This document shows, one piece after another, positions 10,531 to 21,576 of a DNA stretch of 64,000 nt. Source of the DNA: Acholoe squamosa (Eukaryota; Annelida; Polychaeta; Phyllodocida; Polynoidae); the NCBI GenBank assembly GCA_949317995.1, contig OX439047.1, positions 50,603,505 through 50,667,504 of the forward strand, read 5' to 3'. A model generated the notes under the pieces. The model searched no databases and was not told the DNA's origin. It was given only the letters and a program-made list of their open reading frames with translations. The first letter of the stretch is position 1. The number at the start of each line of letters is the position of its first letter. The position numbers were made by a program, and so were the translations under genes.

Positions 10531-13003
10531 TAGTTTTCCACATCAGTGGAATCCGTAGCGTTCTCCCTTCCTTCGCCATTGTTATCGGCTTCATAGAAGG
10601 CAGCCATTACCGGCTTAGCAGCGGTACATTCAGAGGAGTAGTGTCCCATGCGCTGGCACCTGAAACACTTAACCGTTCGGCGATCCACCCTGGGTCTTTG
10701 CCGACTGGCCTGGAGGGCATCTGTAATTTTCTTACACATATCCTCCATAAGTTTGGTCATGTCCGGAGACTGGCCCTTCGCTTTATCAGTGCTTACAAGA
10801 GGCTTGGCTGCCTTCTCACCAACTTTCGGGTCACTCTTGACCTCGGATGATGGTCTAGAATCCCTTGCCTTATTAAATGGCTTCCTCGGAATATACTTCC
10901 TACCTGAAGCATTTTTCCTTAGCTGCATCGAACAGAAGGTGCCATCCTCCTGTTCGATTTCAATCAGTTCAAAGTCGTCCGAGGTACTATTTACCTCAGA
11001 CTGCTGGGCTACTGATGCTAGGGGAGCCGAGCCGCTGGCATTCGGTATGTCCCCGGCTAACATGGTTCGCTTCTTCACGGCCATATCTATACCATTAAAT
11101 ATGCCGTGCAATGTTATGCCTTCTTTCCAGGCATCTCTCGCAGCAATCTGCTCGTCTCGGTCTCTCAGACCCTTAACGAATTGTGTAATTAAATCGTCCA
11201 TATACCAGTCCTGGTTTTCAGTACCGGGCCTGGCCTTGCTTAGCAGGGCATGGAGTTCCATACCGTATGCTCTAAAAGCTTCATTAGGCTTCTGCGTGCG
11301 TTTTTTAAAGCGGACCATCGGATCCTCCTTGACCATGTTACATAACAGTCCACTAGCAGAATTATGAGCATACATCAATCTAGTGCATTGCTGTTTGCTC
11401 CACTCAATCGCCTTGGTTTCGTTCAAGGTTCGATTGCCTCCTATTCCACCGAAGCTTGTGTTGCCCGGTGGAGGTGGTGTTGGCGGCTGGGTATACGTCC
11501 ACTGTGATTCGTATAGCCCCCACCACCCTGGTTAGGGCCGGTACCCGAGGTACTATTGCTACCTGTGGTACCCGTAGCACCGCCCCCCCCTTGTGCACCT
11601 TGGTGGCCGCCATCGGATGGCTGGTTCCCCGTTGGTTGACTACCATCGTTTGATGTAGTTTGTTGGCTGCTGTCATTACCAGCTCCCAACCCAACATTTT
11701 CTGTCTGATCCACATGTATGTGGAAACCACTAGTCTCCGCGCTACTGTCGGAAGCATCCCGGGGTACATAGTCCGGGTCTAAGTTGTGGACTATGGGGAC
11801 CTCACTTATTCGGACTCTACTAGTTCGGCCGTGCTTATCCTGGGTTCTGATATAGACTCCCCCTTGATCTACATTCCGCGTCGCATTGTCATTGACAAAA
11901 GGATTGTATTGCAGATGCTTAGGTGTAGAACAGGAGACTGGGTCGCCCTGTTTAACAAACGTCGAGTTCGGGTTTGCGTCCTTACTCGCAGGAGGAGCAT
12001 TCGCCTGCTCTTGCTCATGTAAATAACTCTCCATAGCAGACTTATTTATTGTGAGGGTAGCTACATCCGTAGTGAGATTTCGCTGTTCCTCTCTTAGCTG
12101 TGCGTTTTCTGATAAGATCTCGGATCGAATCTTCTCGTTCTCTGCAACAGCTCGGTTTCGCTCCTCTTGAGCGGCCAATGCTTCCCGCTTAAAAGTATCC
12201 TTAAGTAGACGGTACTTTTCACCTTTCTCCTTCTGAGACCGCTGATATTCGTTGGTCTCTCTCCTGATCTCGGATTGTTCCGAGACCAACTTGGCCTCTG
12301 TCTCTGCCTTTCGGAGTTGAAGTTTCTTTAACTTCTCCTCCATGGCATGCAACTCGGATTGTAGTTTGTTTACATCCCGGGCCTTAGCAACCTCCTCGGC
12401 TCTAGCCTTTTCGATTGCTCTGAGTTTATTGGCTTCTTCGAGCTCCAACTCGGCCAATCTTCTCTCTTTGTCTCGTTCGTCTTTCTCCTTTCGTTCCAAC
12501 CGATGGGCTACGGAAGTTAGACGATATTTTAGGTCTGATTTTTTTAGAATCGCCTCCTGTTCAACGGATCGTAATTTGCCGATCCGAGATTTAGTCTCCT
12601 CTTCTATTTTCAATTGGGCTGCCATGAATTGTTCATGTTGCCTCTTAGCCTGTAACTCTACCTGCTCTTTGGCTTTCAAATAGGCCGAGGTAGTTTTATA
12701 CCCGGGACCCATCCGACGTCCGTATATCGACTTGCGGCTGCCTCCAGGGTTGAACATGGAGTCAGACAAGCCTTCGTCCAAAGATAGGCCTAGGTGATGC
12801 CTTTCCGAGTTTCTCGGTTTGGCATCCCGAGGCTTAGTCTTCGGGGTTGCTTTAGGGACCATTGGGTCCTTTATAGCTTTGCCATCGTCGCTATCATGGT
12901 CCGACGATGTCATTAATGGGGCTACTCCGTTTGCCCCCTCTGGTACCGCTTCCGGGGGGATCGCGGTACGCTGCATAGGGCTTTGTGCCATTGGGGTACC
13001 CAA
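10530..13003 (-). pseudogene. gag: Gag of element C (coiled coil, capsid remnant, zinc knuckle), frameshifted and deleted
   Basis: The first frame (13,003-11,441) has a long charged coiled coil (about residues 100-330, many KEKDERDKERR-like heptads) and then a Gly/Gln/Thr-rich linker. The second frame (11,426-10,530) carries the end of the capsid domain (FKKRTQKPNEAFRAY) and a CCHC knuckle CFRCQRMGHYSSEC. Compared with B's Gag, most of the N-terminal capsid half between the linker and the FKKRTQKP block is missing, which points to an internal deletion at about 11,440. No ATG is obvious at the 5' end: the first open codon run starts at a TTG. Confidence 0.75.
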
Positions 13004-13378
13004 GCTGCTAGCCGAGCCTGCTGGTACAATAGGACCCAGCTGGCGTCTGCTAGTTATAACTTCGGACCAAAGTTGGGGGTCTTAATACCCCCCTAAACAA
13101 TCCTGTATCCGGGGCTGCCGTTTGAGGTGTACCCGGATACAATCTTACGATGTCACCTCCATTACTGGTGGCACCGTCCATCAAACCGGGTGTCGAGAAA
13201 ACAGTCCGGACACCCTCTGGATTGTACATTTGTTGTTGACCGGGCTTCCAGTCTAACAACAGATGCTGGGATGTAAAACCATCCTCTTCGAATCCCTCTA
13301 GCCCAGGGCTGGGGGGATCCGCATCGGGTTTCCCGAGGCTTTCGGCCAATATGGCCGCGCTCCATCCCCGAACCAACT

Positions 13379-13391
13379 GGTCACGGCACCA
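13379..13391 (-). other. Primer-binding site of element C
   Basis: Reads TGGTGCCGTGACC on the minus strand, one base after the LTR's terminal CA. The same 13-mer in the same position is found in elements B and G, with one change in F. The complementary tRNA 3' end would be GGTCACGGCACCA. I cannot name the tRNA. Confidence 0.8.
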
Positions 13392-13392
13392 G

Positions 13393-13763
13393 TGTAATGG
13401 TTCGTTTTGACTTATATGTTGGGTGGCTCGTTGGCTCGCTTATCACTAGAGATACCAACACAACACGAGTAGTTCGGGTTGGGCAAAGCCCCGGATACCC
13501 CTACCTCTCGGGTAGGACTTTATTTAAGTTTCAATGGATTATAACTGAGCGTCTTGACTGGACCACGTCCAGTCCCCTTCTGCCGCTCGTCCGGCTTCTT
13601 AGTAGAAGCTGGACGCGAGGCATGGTGCTGCCCCCTCTTGTACCAACGGGGTATCGCAAAGCGACACCTAGCTGGCATAGAAGGAACGAGCACCACACAA
13701 ACACGTCTCTCGGATGAACTGCACTAATATATATACAACGATGCCGGCCCCTTACTGTTGACA
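13393..13763 (-). repeat. 5' LTR of element C
   Basis: On the minus strand it ends ...CCATTACA at 13,393, one base before the primer-binding site. The start is placed at TGTCAACAG (13,763), where alignment to the element G tail is lost, but a start at TGTATATATA (~13,738) is also possible. A TATATATA tract is at 13,735-13,726 and AATAAA at 13,524-13,519. It contains a GC-rich middle part and an 11-bp stretch (CTACCCGAGAG/GTAGGGG area) that can fold on itself. Confidence 0.65.
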
Positions 13764-14178
13764 TAAGTAAAAAGTCCAATATAGGCTGGTCCGGAAGTAG
13801 TAGTAACATGTAGTATAAGTCCATTCGGGAGTATAGGTGAAATGTAGAGGTAAATCGTAAAGTCCATCCTAGTATAGTGGTTAGCACAGATAGCAGCAGA
13901 AGTCTGGAACCGGCATCCGGATACGTCTGACAGCAGCAAGTCTACTATCGGATTGTTTGTAAGTGTAGTTCTGAATCCGAATAGGCTATTCAGGGTATAA
14001 TAAGAATTATATGGCCTGAATCATACAATAATGCTGGTCATAAAAGGAACCCGGAACACAAAGAACAGGTGTTCATATACTAATAAAAGGCATTCGCAGA
14101 CCTGTAGGGTTCCGCAAAGACTATATCTGGTTATTTAGTGGAGAGAAAAATTTTTTTAGAAAATAACCCGTAGCATGC
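13764..14178 (-). other. 3' tail of element B
   Basis: AT-rich, non-coding, aligned by eye to 52,231-52,650 of element G and 58,466-58,700 of F. It shares CTACCTCTAC-like and CTACTTCCGGACC blocks. The alignment stops at about 13,763 where element C's LTR begins. No LTR copy is included. Confidence 0.6.
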
Positions 14179-17101
14179 TTAGGCGGATTTCTTCGCATGC
14201 TTCTTCTTAAGAAGAGCTAGAGCCGACTCGGGAGTGCCGTCCCACTCGTCCAGATCGACTCCGAATACCCTCATGAACTTGGTGTTGGTATTCCGGGTGA
14301 TTTCTTCTTTAACAGGTTTCTCCAAGACGTGTACGTCCATAGCTGCCTTTTCTTGGGCAGCTGCGGCAGCCTCCTCCTGGGACTTTACATCGTCCCGAAT
14401 GAGGGTCTCGAGGCGCTGCTTTTCAGCATCCGCAACCTCCTTCATGCACAACAGGGTATCATTAAGGAGAACCTGATGGAATTCTGTCGCCTTCTCGCGG
14501 ACGCATTTCTCCCAGTGGGTGTAGATGGCCTTCTGGACATCTGCTTCCCCCTGGCGAGACTTCTCGAACCAAACTTCCGCATTACTGGTTTTAATGGTAA
14601 TGGCGTCCTTTGGTTTCTCTGGTGCAGCAACAGCCTTGGGGGGAGTCGATGCGGCCTGAGGACCACTTCCGGGTGTGGGACTCCCGGACACGCCTGCTGT
14701 TGGCATACAGTAGGTAGGAGGCTGGTTATGCTTCAGCCCCATCTGCAGATAAAGGTTTAACTGCTCCGGGGTGAAGTTGGTTGGGAGGGCGGCTGGAGCG
14801 GATGCGGATCCGGCGGCAGCAGGTGCTGAGGTCTTCTTGGGAACAAGTCGACCACCCTTTCCAATGACCAAGGTCTGGCTCTCAGGTCCAGGTCCCTGGG
14901 TCAAGGACAGAAAGTTGCGGGGGTTAACTTTCCCAGGCTTTCCCGGCAGGTTCGGGTTTCTTGAACACAGGAGTGCCCTGAACCTGCTCATGGGGGTGCC
15001 GAGCCAGAGGAGACCTGGAGCGGTCATCTGCTCTGACTTTAGTAGTGGTGGTCTGACCATTACCGTTACCACCACGGTTCTGGTCCCTTCTGCTCCTTTC
15101 ACGAGCTCTCTTTCCCTCCTTGCCGGATTCCTCGCATTTCTGCCAGAGAGACTCGTGCATGTCCAGCTTACCCTTTCCAGGAGTCAGGACTATCTTTGCG
15201 TGGAGTTTCGAATCCTTGGTCTTCGGAACCTCACAGAGGACTTGGTCCCCTGGTCGGATCTTAGACCAAGCATCCTCGCTCAGACTGTCGAACTCCTTCA
15301 TGAGTTCCTGATGAAGCTCCATGATACGCTTCCGAGCCCCATCTAAACCTTCTGCGTGGCATTTCTTCTGGTGCCTCGCCAGATCGCTACGTCGGTTATA
15401 TTGAACCTTCGTAGTGCACTTCTTGCCCTTCTTACCATAACTTGGATCACAAATGTAAACCGGGTGATGGTGGAAGTGGGCCTCTACCAGATGCGTTTGG
15501 AACCGGGCTGGAGTACTCCAGGTCCGGACCGAGACATCACTCGCATCCTGGCAGATAGAGAAGGGACAGGACTTCTGGTCGTCACCGTACCACTTCTCAA
15601 GAGCCCAATGCAGCTTTCTCCTCTGGGTATAAGTGTAATACCCTTCGGTGTGGTTTAGCATAAGCCACATCTTTCGATAGGCTTTGCTCGGATTGGGGTC
15701 CTCGTCCGAAAGACGCATCCAATCTTCATCATCTGACTCATTATTTTTATTGACTGATTTCGGGCAGGCATATAGGGTGGAGCCGTCCTTCTTTACTCCA
15801 TAGGCACAGTCGGAGAAACACGTCGGAATCCGGGTTTTGAATTCAGATTTGGCGTTAGCCCATCGTTCGGCCTCGGTTTGAGTTGATCGAGTGGCCTTCT
15901 CATCATACTCAACCGACGACTCGTGTACCGACTCCTCGTCTGACGACTCAACCTCCATGGCAGTACTACCAGTGGCTGAGGTGCTAGCTTTCGGCTCGGC
16001 TCTAGCAGAATCCGGTAGATTCTTGAGCTTCCGAGCAGCGGACCTCCTGTTCTTACTGACCTTCCAGTCTTCCTCCGGTTCCTGGGTTCCGGATGCGCTG
16101 GAGGTCGAGGCTTCTACCGGGATGGTAGTACTGCTGGTGGCTGATGCAGAACCGGCTGTGCTTCGGGTGGCGTGCTTCAGGTCGGGGATAGCAGGTGCGG
16201 GTACTTCCGCTGCCCTCTTAGCCTCTTCCTGGGCCTCCTGTTCTGCAGTCATTCGAAGGACGAGAACCGTCCGAAGGGCTGCACCTCGGTCCATGCCGGT
16301 TAGCGAATTGTTTTGAACATCCACTAACTCCTGCTCGGTTATGTAATAACCGTCGTCCCACTGTTCAAAGTTGGCAGCGGCTTCCCGAAACTCCTTCGTG
16401 GTCCGGTACTGGGGCCGGGTGGCACAAGGACGTGGGTAAGTCTGCCCCTCGGGTTCCGAGACGTAGCCTACCCAATCGATGTTCGTCGCCTTGACGTTCC
16501 ACAGGGTCTTATCCGGCTTCGGATACGCTCCGAGCTGGAAAGCTCTGTTGGCTTCATACACTGCTTCGCGGAAAGCAGCGTCCACCATGAGTCCCCGTTG
16601 GAACCACGGCCAGTCTCGGAGCCATTCGGGAGGCGTCCTGCCCAGCTGTTCGGGAACCATGATGCCCTCGACAGCTATCCTCACCTTCGGGTCCAACCTG
16701 ACTGGTGTACCGTCAGCATAGGTCACTTGTGCCTGTAGTTCCGGGTGGACGTACAGGTAGCGACCGTCGTATTCTACCGGGAACGGGTCAGCCACTGCTG
16801 GCTTCCACTGGTCCTTCGGTCCGTCGACCTGTGCGGTCTCGGACCCAGTCGCTGCGGGTTCAGCACTCGTAGCCCCTCCGGATCCCTCGGGTGGGAGTGG
16901 AGACAACATTTTCTCTGGCTCATTCAGTGAGAATAAGGCCAGCTTCTCCTCGAACGAGCGATCCGTGGGTTCCTCCACGTCCATCATCTCGCTCTGTTCC
17001 TGTGTAACAGGTGACAAAGCTTCCGGAAAAGCTTCTGCGGACGGAGTCAGCTTATCCGGGTCACCGGATAGCTTGGCTGCAGCTACGGATTCCTCAGCCA
17101 T
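14179..17101 (-). CDS. ORF3 of element B: acidic, zinc-finger, coiled-coil protein in env position
   Basis: The ATG at 17,101 (MAEESVAAAKLSGDP) is shared with G. About 970 codons, with one frameshift near 14,930 between the parts ending 14,924 and starting 15,102. Order: acidic Ser/Glu/Pro-rich start; a Trp/Tyr-rich globular part (DGRYLYVHPELQAQV to DWVGYVSEPEG); a Glu/Ala-rich helix; a Ser/Thr-rich linker; two Cys/His clusters near residues 510-545 (CPFSIC...HLVEAH) and 550-582 (CDPSYGKKGKKC...HQKKCH) resembling C2H2/C2HC fingers; a basic SR-type segment; a Pro/Ala-rich part; a C-terminal coiled coil ending KKKHAKK. There is no signal peptide, furin site or transmembrane segment, so it is not an envelope. 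Function unknown; a nucleic-acid-binding role is a guess from the fingers. Confidence 0.75.
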
Positions 17102-17611
17102 GACTGGGGAATCACCCACGCGAGTAAACTACTCCTTTTTTCCGGCTTTTACGGCTCCGGGGCCGACACAGACGGAGTCTGCCTACTAGGAGACAGACTC
17201 TGGAGGAGCAGCGAGGAGTTTGCTAGCTGGTAAAATCCAAGAGGGGAGCGAGCTTGACCGTCTTGGACGTTACCGAAAAACAATATGGCGACAGGCCAGC
17301 TTTCGTGACGTCATTTCCCCGCGGGTTCGCGAGGTCACGAGGGGTCAGCCGAGACTGGACGCGGTGACGTCATGCGGAAACGCACGTGCTACAAGCGGAA
17401 CATCAACAAACTGATTGTTTTTAGGTAATTATCGCTCATGCCGATGACTTGTCTGGGGATTTAAGTGGAGATTATGGAAAGCTTAAGCAAATCCACTGGA
17501 TTATCCGTCCAATACCCATTGGTACATCATGCGGCGGCGACAAATAAGCCTTTCGGGTCAGTTGTCATCCGTTCCTCTAAATGTAAACATTACACCCGTT
17601 GTGTATACAGG
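17102..17611 (-). promoter_or_regulatory. CpG-rich spacer upstream of ORF3 in element B, two CREs
   Basis: Non-coding between pol and ORF3. It contains two perfect TGACGTCA palindromes (17,365-17,372 and 17,306-17,313), many CpGs, a CGCCATATTG motif and a short purine-rich stretch before the ORF3 ATG. The same elements at the same spacing occur in element G. No good TATA is seen. I infer an internal CpG-type promoter or a splice/leader region for ORF3. Confidence 0.5.
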
Positions 17612-20600
17612 TTAGGTCACTGCAGTCCTCTGGGCAATTCGAGGGCTGCGACGAACGAATCTCCCCTTCTCGGATAGTTCTTTATCGGACCTGACAGTCT
17701 GAAGAGCCTTTTCTAGGTATTTCTTAGCCTTCAAGACACCTTTCCTCTTCTTCTTGTCTTCACCTGCCGAGACTTTTTTAACTCCCCCACGCTTAATCGG
17801 TGTTGGCGTGGGTGTCACTGATTCGGAACACTTCTTAGGCCTACCACGGCCTCGCTTCACTGTAGTGTTCTTTACCTGGTCTATTATACGATTCTGGTTC
17901 AGGATCTTTCCGGAACCTTCACCATACATTTCTGTGGAGGTCTCCCTCCCAGACCATTTCCTTAATCTAGCCACATTTGACTTGTAAAGTCGACCAAGGT
18001 CAGATTTAATAATTACGGTACAATCACTGATAACTTGTGTTACCGTGAAGGGACCATCCCAAATAGACGCTAATTTTATGTGTCTAAGTGGTTCATGTAA
18101 TCTTAGAACGCTGTCTCCAGATTGGAATTTCCAATGCTTTAGATCGGTATCATATCCAGCTTTCTGCCATTTGGCACTTTTCTCCAAATCAATTTGGACA
18201 GACTCATATGCTTTTTTAAATCTGTCTCTTAAACATTCCACAAAAACTACATGGCAAGGTAGTTCCGGGTCCATCCCTACGACTCCAAATACTAAGTTGG
18301 CAGGCATTATCAGATCCTCTCCGAATACTAGAAGGTTCGGGGTACAATTTGTACTTGAATGTACCGTACTGTTATAAGCATGTGTCACAAAATGGCATTG
18401 CTCATCCCAGTCGTCCATATGTTCATTGACGAGTGATTTTAGAACTTGGATAAGGGTTCTATTGAACCTTTCTACCAATCCATCGCTTTGTGGCCTATAC
18501 GGGTTGGTTCTAGTCTTACAAATAGCTAAGTATTCCCACATACCCTGCCAGAGATTTGATTCGAATTCTCTGCCTTGGTCACTGTGTAGCATTAATGGTA
18601 CACCGAAACTTAGTACCCAACCTTTTACAAAGGCTTCGGCACAAGTACCTGCTTTGTGGTCCGGTAGTGGAAATACTTTAGTGTATTTCGTGTAATAATC
18701 ACACACTACCATCATACAGGTATTATCATTAGCAGTTGTATTCAATCCACTAATGATATCTACCCCGATTCTTGCGAATCTAACTCCGAAAAGTTCTTGG
18801 GATAGGGGAAGTTTGCCCATCCCGGGTCCGGGTTTGTTTTTACAACAATCCGGACAGGTGGTTACCCATCTTTGCAAGTCTCTTGTCATGCCAGGCCAGT
18901 AGTATTTCTTGGAAAGTCGTGCTAACGAGCATTTCCTTCCGAAATGACCACTGGTCCGATGTCCATGACAGAAGTACATAATGTCATGTCTCATGGCATG
19001 TGGTATCACCACTTGCATGATTTTCTCACTATTATTACATGGCTTCCAACGGTATAACACGCCTTTCCGGACTTCAAGCTCGGTCCATTGAGCAAGAAAC
19101 CTTCTCATTTCTCGATTTTCCAGAGACACCTCAGGTCTAACTGGACGTATACCCTTTGGTACTAATTGCAGTAGCTGCGCAGTTATCGAGTCAGCTTCCT
19201 GGAAACGTCGTATGTGATCCATAGACCAATCCAGTATACTGGCAACTAGGGGTTCGAATGGTCTTCGAATCCCTGCTAACACTGCCCTATGAGCTCCACA
19301 ATCAGTACAATCCGGATTATCACATTTCCGGATTGGTATTCGAGATAAAGCATCAGCATTTAAATGCTTCACTCCAGGTCTATGCTGAATCTGGTGATGT
19401 TCAAGCCCATATTCTGATAGATGGGCTAACCATCGGCCTAACATTCCTTCAGCATCTCGGAAGTTCAGTAGCCATCTTAAAGAGGAGTGATCCGTACGTA
19501 ATGTAAAGTTCGTTCCCCATAGAAAATATTTGAACTTCTTGGTATATACGACTACTGCTAACAACTCTCTTTTGGTTGTGCAGTAATTGCGCAGTGTATT
19601 GCTGGCAAAGGCAATAGGTACCTCTCTCCCATTTTGGACTTGCGAGAGAGCTGCACCAATGCTGTCATTACTAGCATCAGTATCCAGTATGAAATGATCC
19701 GTTTCATTCGGATATTGTAATACCGGAGTACTCGTGAACAGGTCTTTTAGCTTTTGAAAAGCAGATTCCTGTTCATGCGTCCAAGGAAATTTTTCCTTGG
19801 TACTTCTTGGAGTCCAGTTAGCTATTGCTTGTAATGGGTAACTGACTCTAGAATAATTCGGAATAAATTCCCTATAATAGGAACAGAATCCTAAAAAGGA
19901 CCTCACTTCTTTGGGTGTTTTAGGTCTATTCCAATTCGATTTTCTCCGGATCAGCTTTTATTCCTTCATCACTAATGATGCGGCCCAAATAATTTATGGA
20001 CTTTCTAAACATGTGGCATTTCTTAGGTTTCAATTTGAGACCATTAGAAATAATACGTACTAGTACCATTTTTAGGTTATTAGAACACTCTTCGAATGTT
20101 TTTCCGAAGACTATGACATCGTCAAGGTATACAAGACATCTTTTCCACAATAAATCACTTAGGATTGTTTCCATCATTGCTTCAAATGTTGCTGGTGCAT
20201 TGCACAAACCAAACGGCATTACGTTATATTGGAATAACCCAATATGACTCAAAAATGCAGTTTTCTCCATATCTGAAGGATTCATCCCCACTTGCCAGTA
20301 ACCTGATTGCAAGTCTAGGGTACAAAACCAACTGTTTCCTCCTAAGGAGTCAATGGTTTCGTCTATTCTCGGTAATGGATACGAATTCTTTTTCGTTACT
20401 CCATTCAGCTTCCTGTAGTCTATGCAAAAGCGGATAGTACCGTATTTCTTTGTTACCATACCATGGACTATTGGAAGGGACTATTACATCCTGTTCCAAC
20501 ATCTTGTTTATTTCCTCTTCAGCTACTCTCTTTTTCCCTAAAGGCAACCGTCTATACGGTATTTTAAAGGGTTCCGCATCTCCAGTATCTATTTTATGTA

Positions 20601-20832
20601 CTACCTTATTTGTCGTACCTAGTTTCTCACCAGGTTTGGCAAAGGCAGTCCTATACTGACAGAGCAAATCATAGAACTCTTTCCGGTGTTCCGGATCTTC
20701 TAATGAAGTTTCTTCATACAACTTGAGTAAGTCTTCCGAAATTTCATCATTTTCTGTTACCTTTTGTAAGTTTAACTTACTATCCGTTACAGTTTCCGAA
20801 AGGGTCACGTTTCCAAAAACTTGTCCCTTTTT
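17612..20832 (-). pseudogene. pol: Pol of element B (RT, RNase H, integrase), two small deletions
   Basis: RT motifs [34 protein letters not shown] and YLDDVIVF are present. RNase H has ILDTDASNDSIGAALS. Integrase has an HHCC finger (HGHRTSGHFGRKCS... CPDCC) and all three core acidic residues (VDIISG; SDQGREFES; SDGLVERFN). Compared with G, about 14 bp are missing near 20,450 and about 13 bp near 19,920, each shifting the frame, and 12 bp are missing in RNase H near 19,597. The C-terminus is basic with a GRGRPKK AT-hook-like motif. It is otherwise a normal Ty3/gypsy polymerase. Confidence 0.9.
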
Positions 20833-21576
20833 TTAGTAGATAGTACTGTTTCCAGTATTAGAGACAGGTACTACCGACCAGGACGCATTTGCTAGAATAG
20901 TGTCCACAGATATTAATCCGATACTTGACAGAGTAGCTACATCCGGTTCTATCACTGCAGGCTTATTGCGCATTGCAGGATCACTTCTTACTAGCACATC
21001 ACAGGCTACTCCCGGAGGGATTCGCACAGTGTGTGCCACACTAGCCATACTGCTCACTTGTCTCAGTACACATCTAACCTTTACAGGATACGGGTATTTC
21101 ACATTCAACACTCCTGATTGGGGTTCCAACACAACTCCATACAGGGATGCGAAATCCAACCCGAGTATCCCCTCATCTGCTATATCCGCAACGGTGGCGC
21201 TCATGACATAGTCATGTACTCCATCCAATTGTAGCTTCACACAAGTTCTACCATACGTCTGCAAGGTACTGCCATCGGCCGTCTGAGCACTTCCTCCCGA
21301 TTTGAGAGTATCATGTTCATCCGGTATAAGATCATAGAACCTCTTGGAGATACAGGAGTGGCTAGCTCCCGTATCCATGAGAAATTCGGCAGATCTTCCG
21401 TTAACAGTAAGGCAAACATACCACCGCCTTCCGTTTAAAACAGAGGGCATATCCGTGATGATCGGAACGTCATTGTTCACACCAGGAGTCGATCCACATC
21501 CTTTCAGGTATTCCAGACAAGGATGACCCGGGGGCAGGTGGGCACTACCAACCCTGGCTAACTCATAGCCGCCTGC
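20833..21576 (-). CDS. pro: Aspartic protease of element B
   Basis: In the gag frame. The strand GGRRWYVCL TVNGRSAEF leads to the active site FLMDTGASHSCIS, followed by [18 protein letters not shown], the second hydrophobic-G strand of retropepsins. It processes the polyprotein. The frame closes at 20,833 with a TAA where G encodes Leu (a ...ATCTACTAAAAAAAGG stretch against ...ATCTACCTAAAAAAGG). The catalytic triplet is intact. Confidence 0.8.
   Translation of the reverse strand, partial: AGGYELARVGSAHLPPGHPCLEYLKGCGSTPGVNNDVPIITDMPSVLNGRRWYVCLTVNGRSAEFLMDTGASHSCISKRFYDLIPDEHDTLKSGGSAQTADGSTLQTYGRTCVKLQLDGVHDYVMSATVADIADEGILGLDFASLYGVVLEPQSGVLNVKYPYPVKVRCVLRQVSSMASVAHTVRIPPGVACDVLVRSDPAMRNKPAVIEPDVATLSSIGLISVDTILANASWSVVPVSNTGNSTIY

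Larger units (their letters stand above)
10110..13763 (-). mobile_element. LTR retroelement C, 5' half (LTR, damaged gag, start of protease)
   Basis: LTR (13,763-13,393), PBS, a gag in two frames and the first part of protease, all minus strand. Its gag and the Pro junction are related to those of B, F and G (shared FKKRTQKP block and GGRRWYV strand), but the LTR is different, so it is a sister family using the same primer. It ends abruptly within protease at about 10,110, just before the catalytic Asp. Its 5' LTR abuts the 3' tail of element B at about 13,763. Confidence 0.8.

Noticed and set aside
14179..17101. ORF3 as an envelope gene
   Set aside because: No signal peptide, furin site, fusion peptide or transmembrane segment; two Cys/His clusters and nuclear-type basic regions instead.
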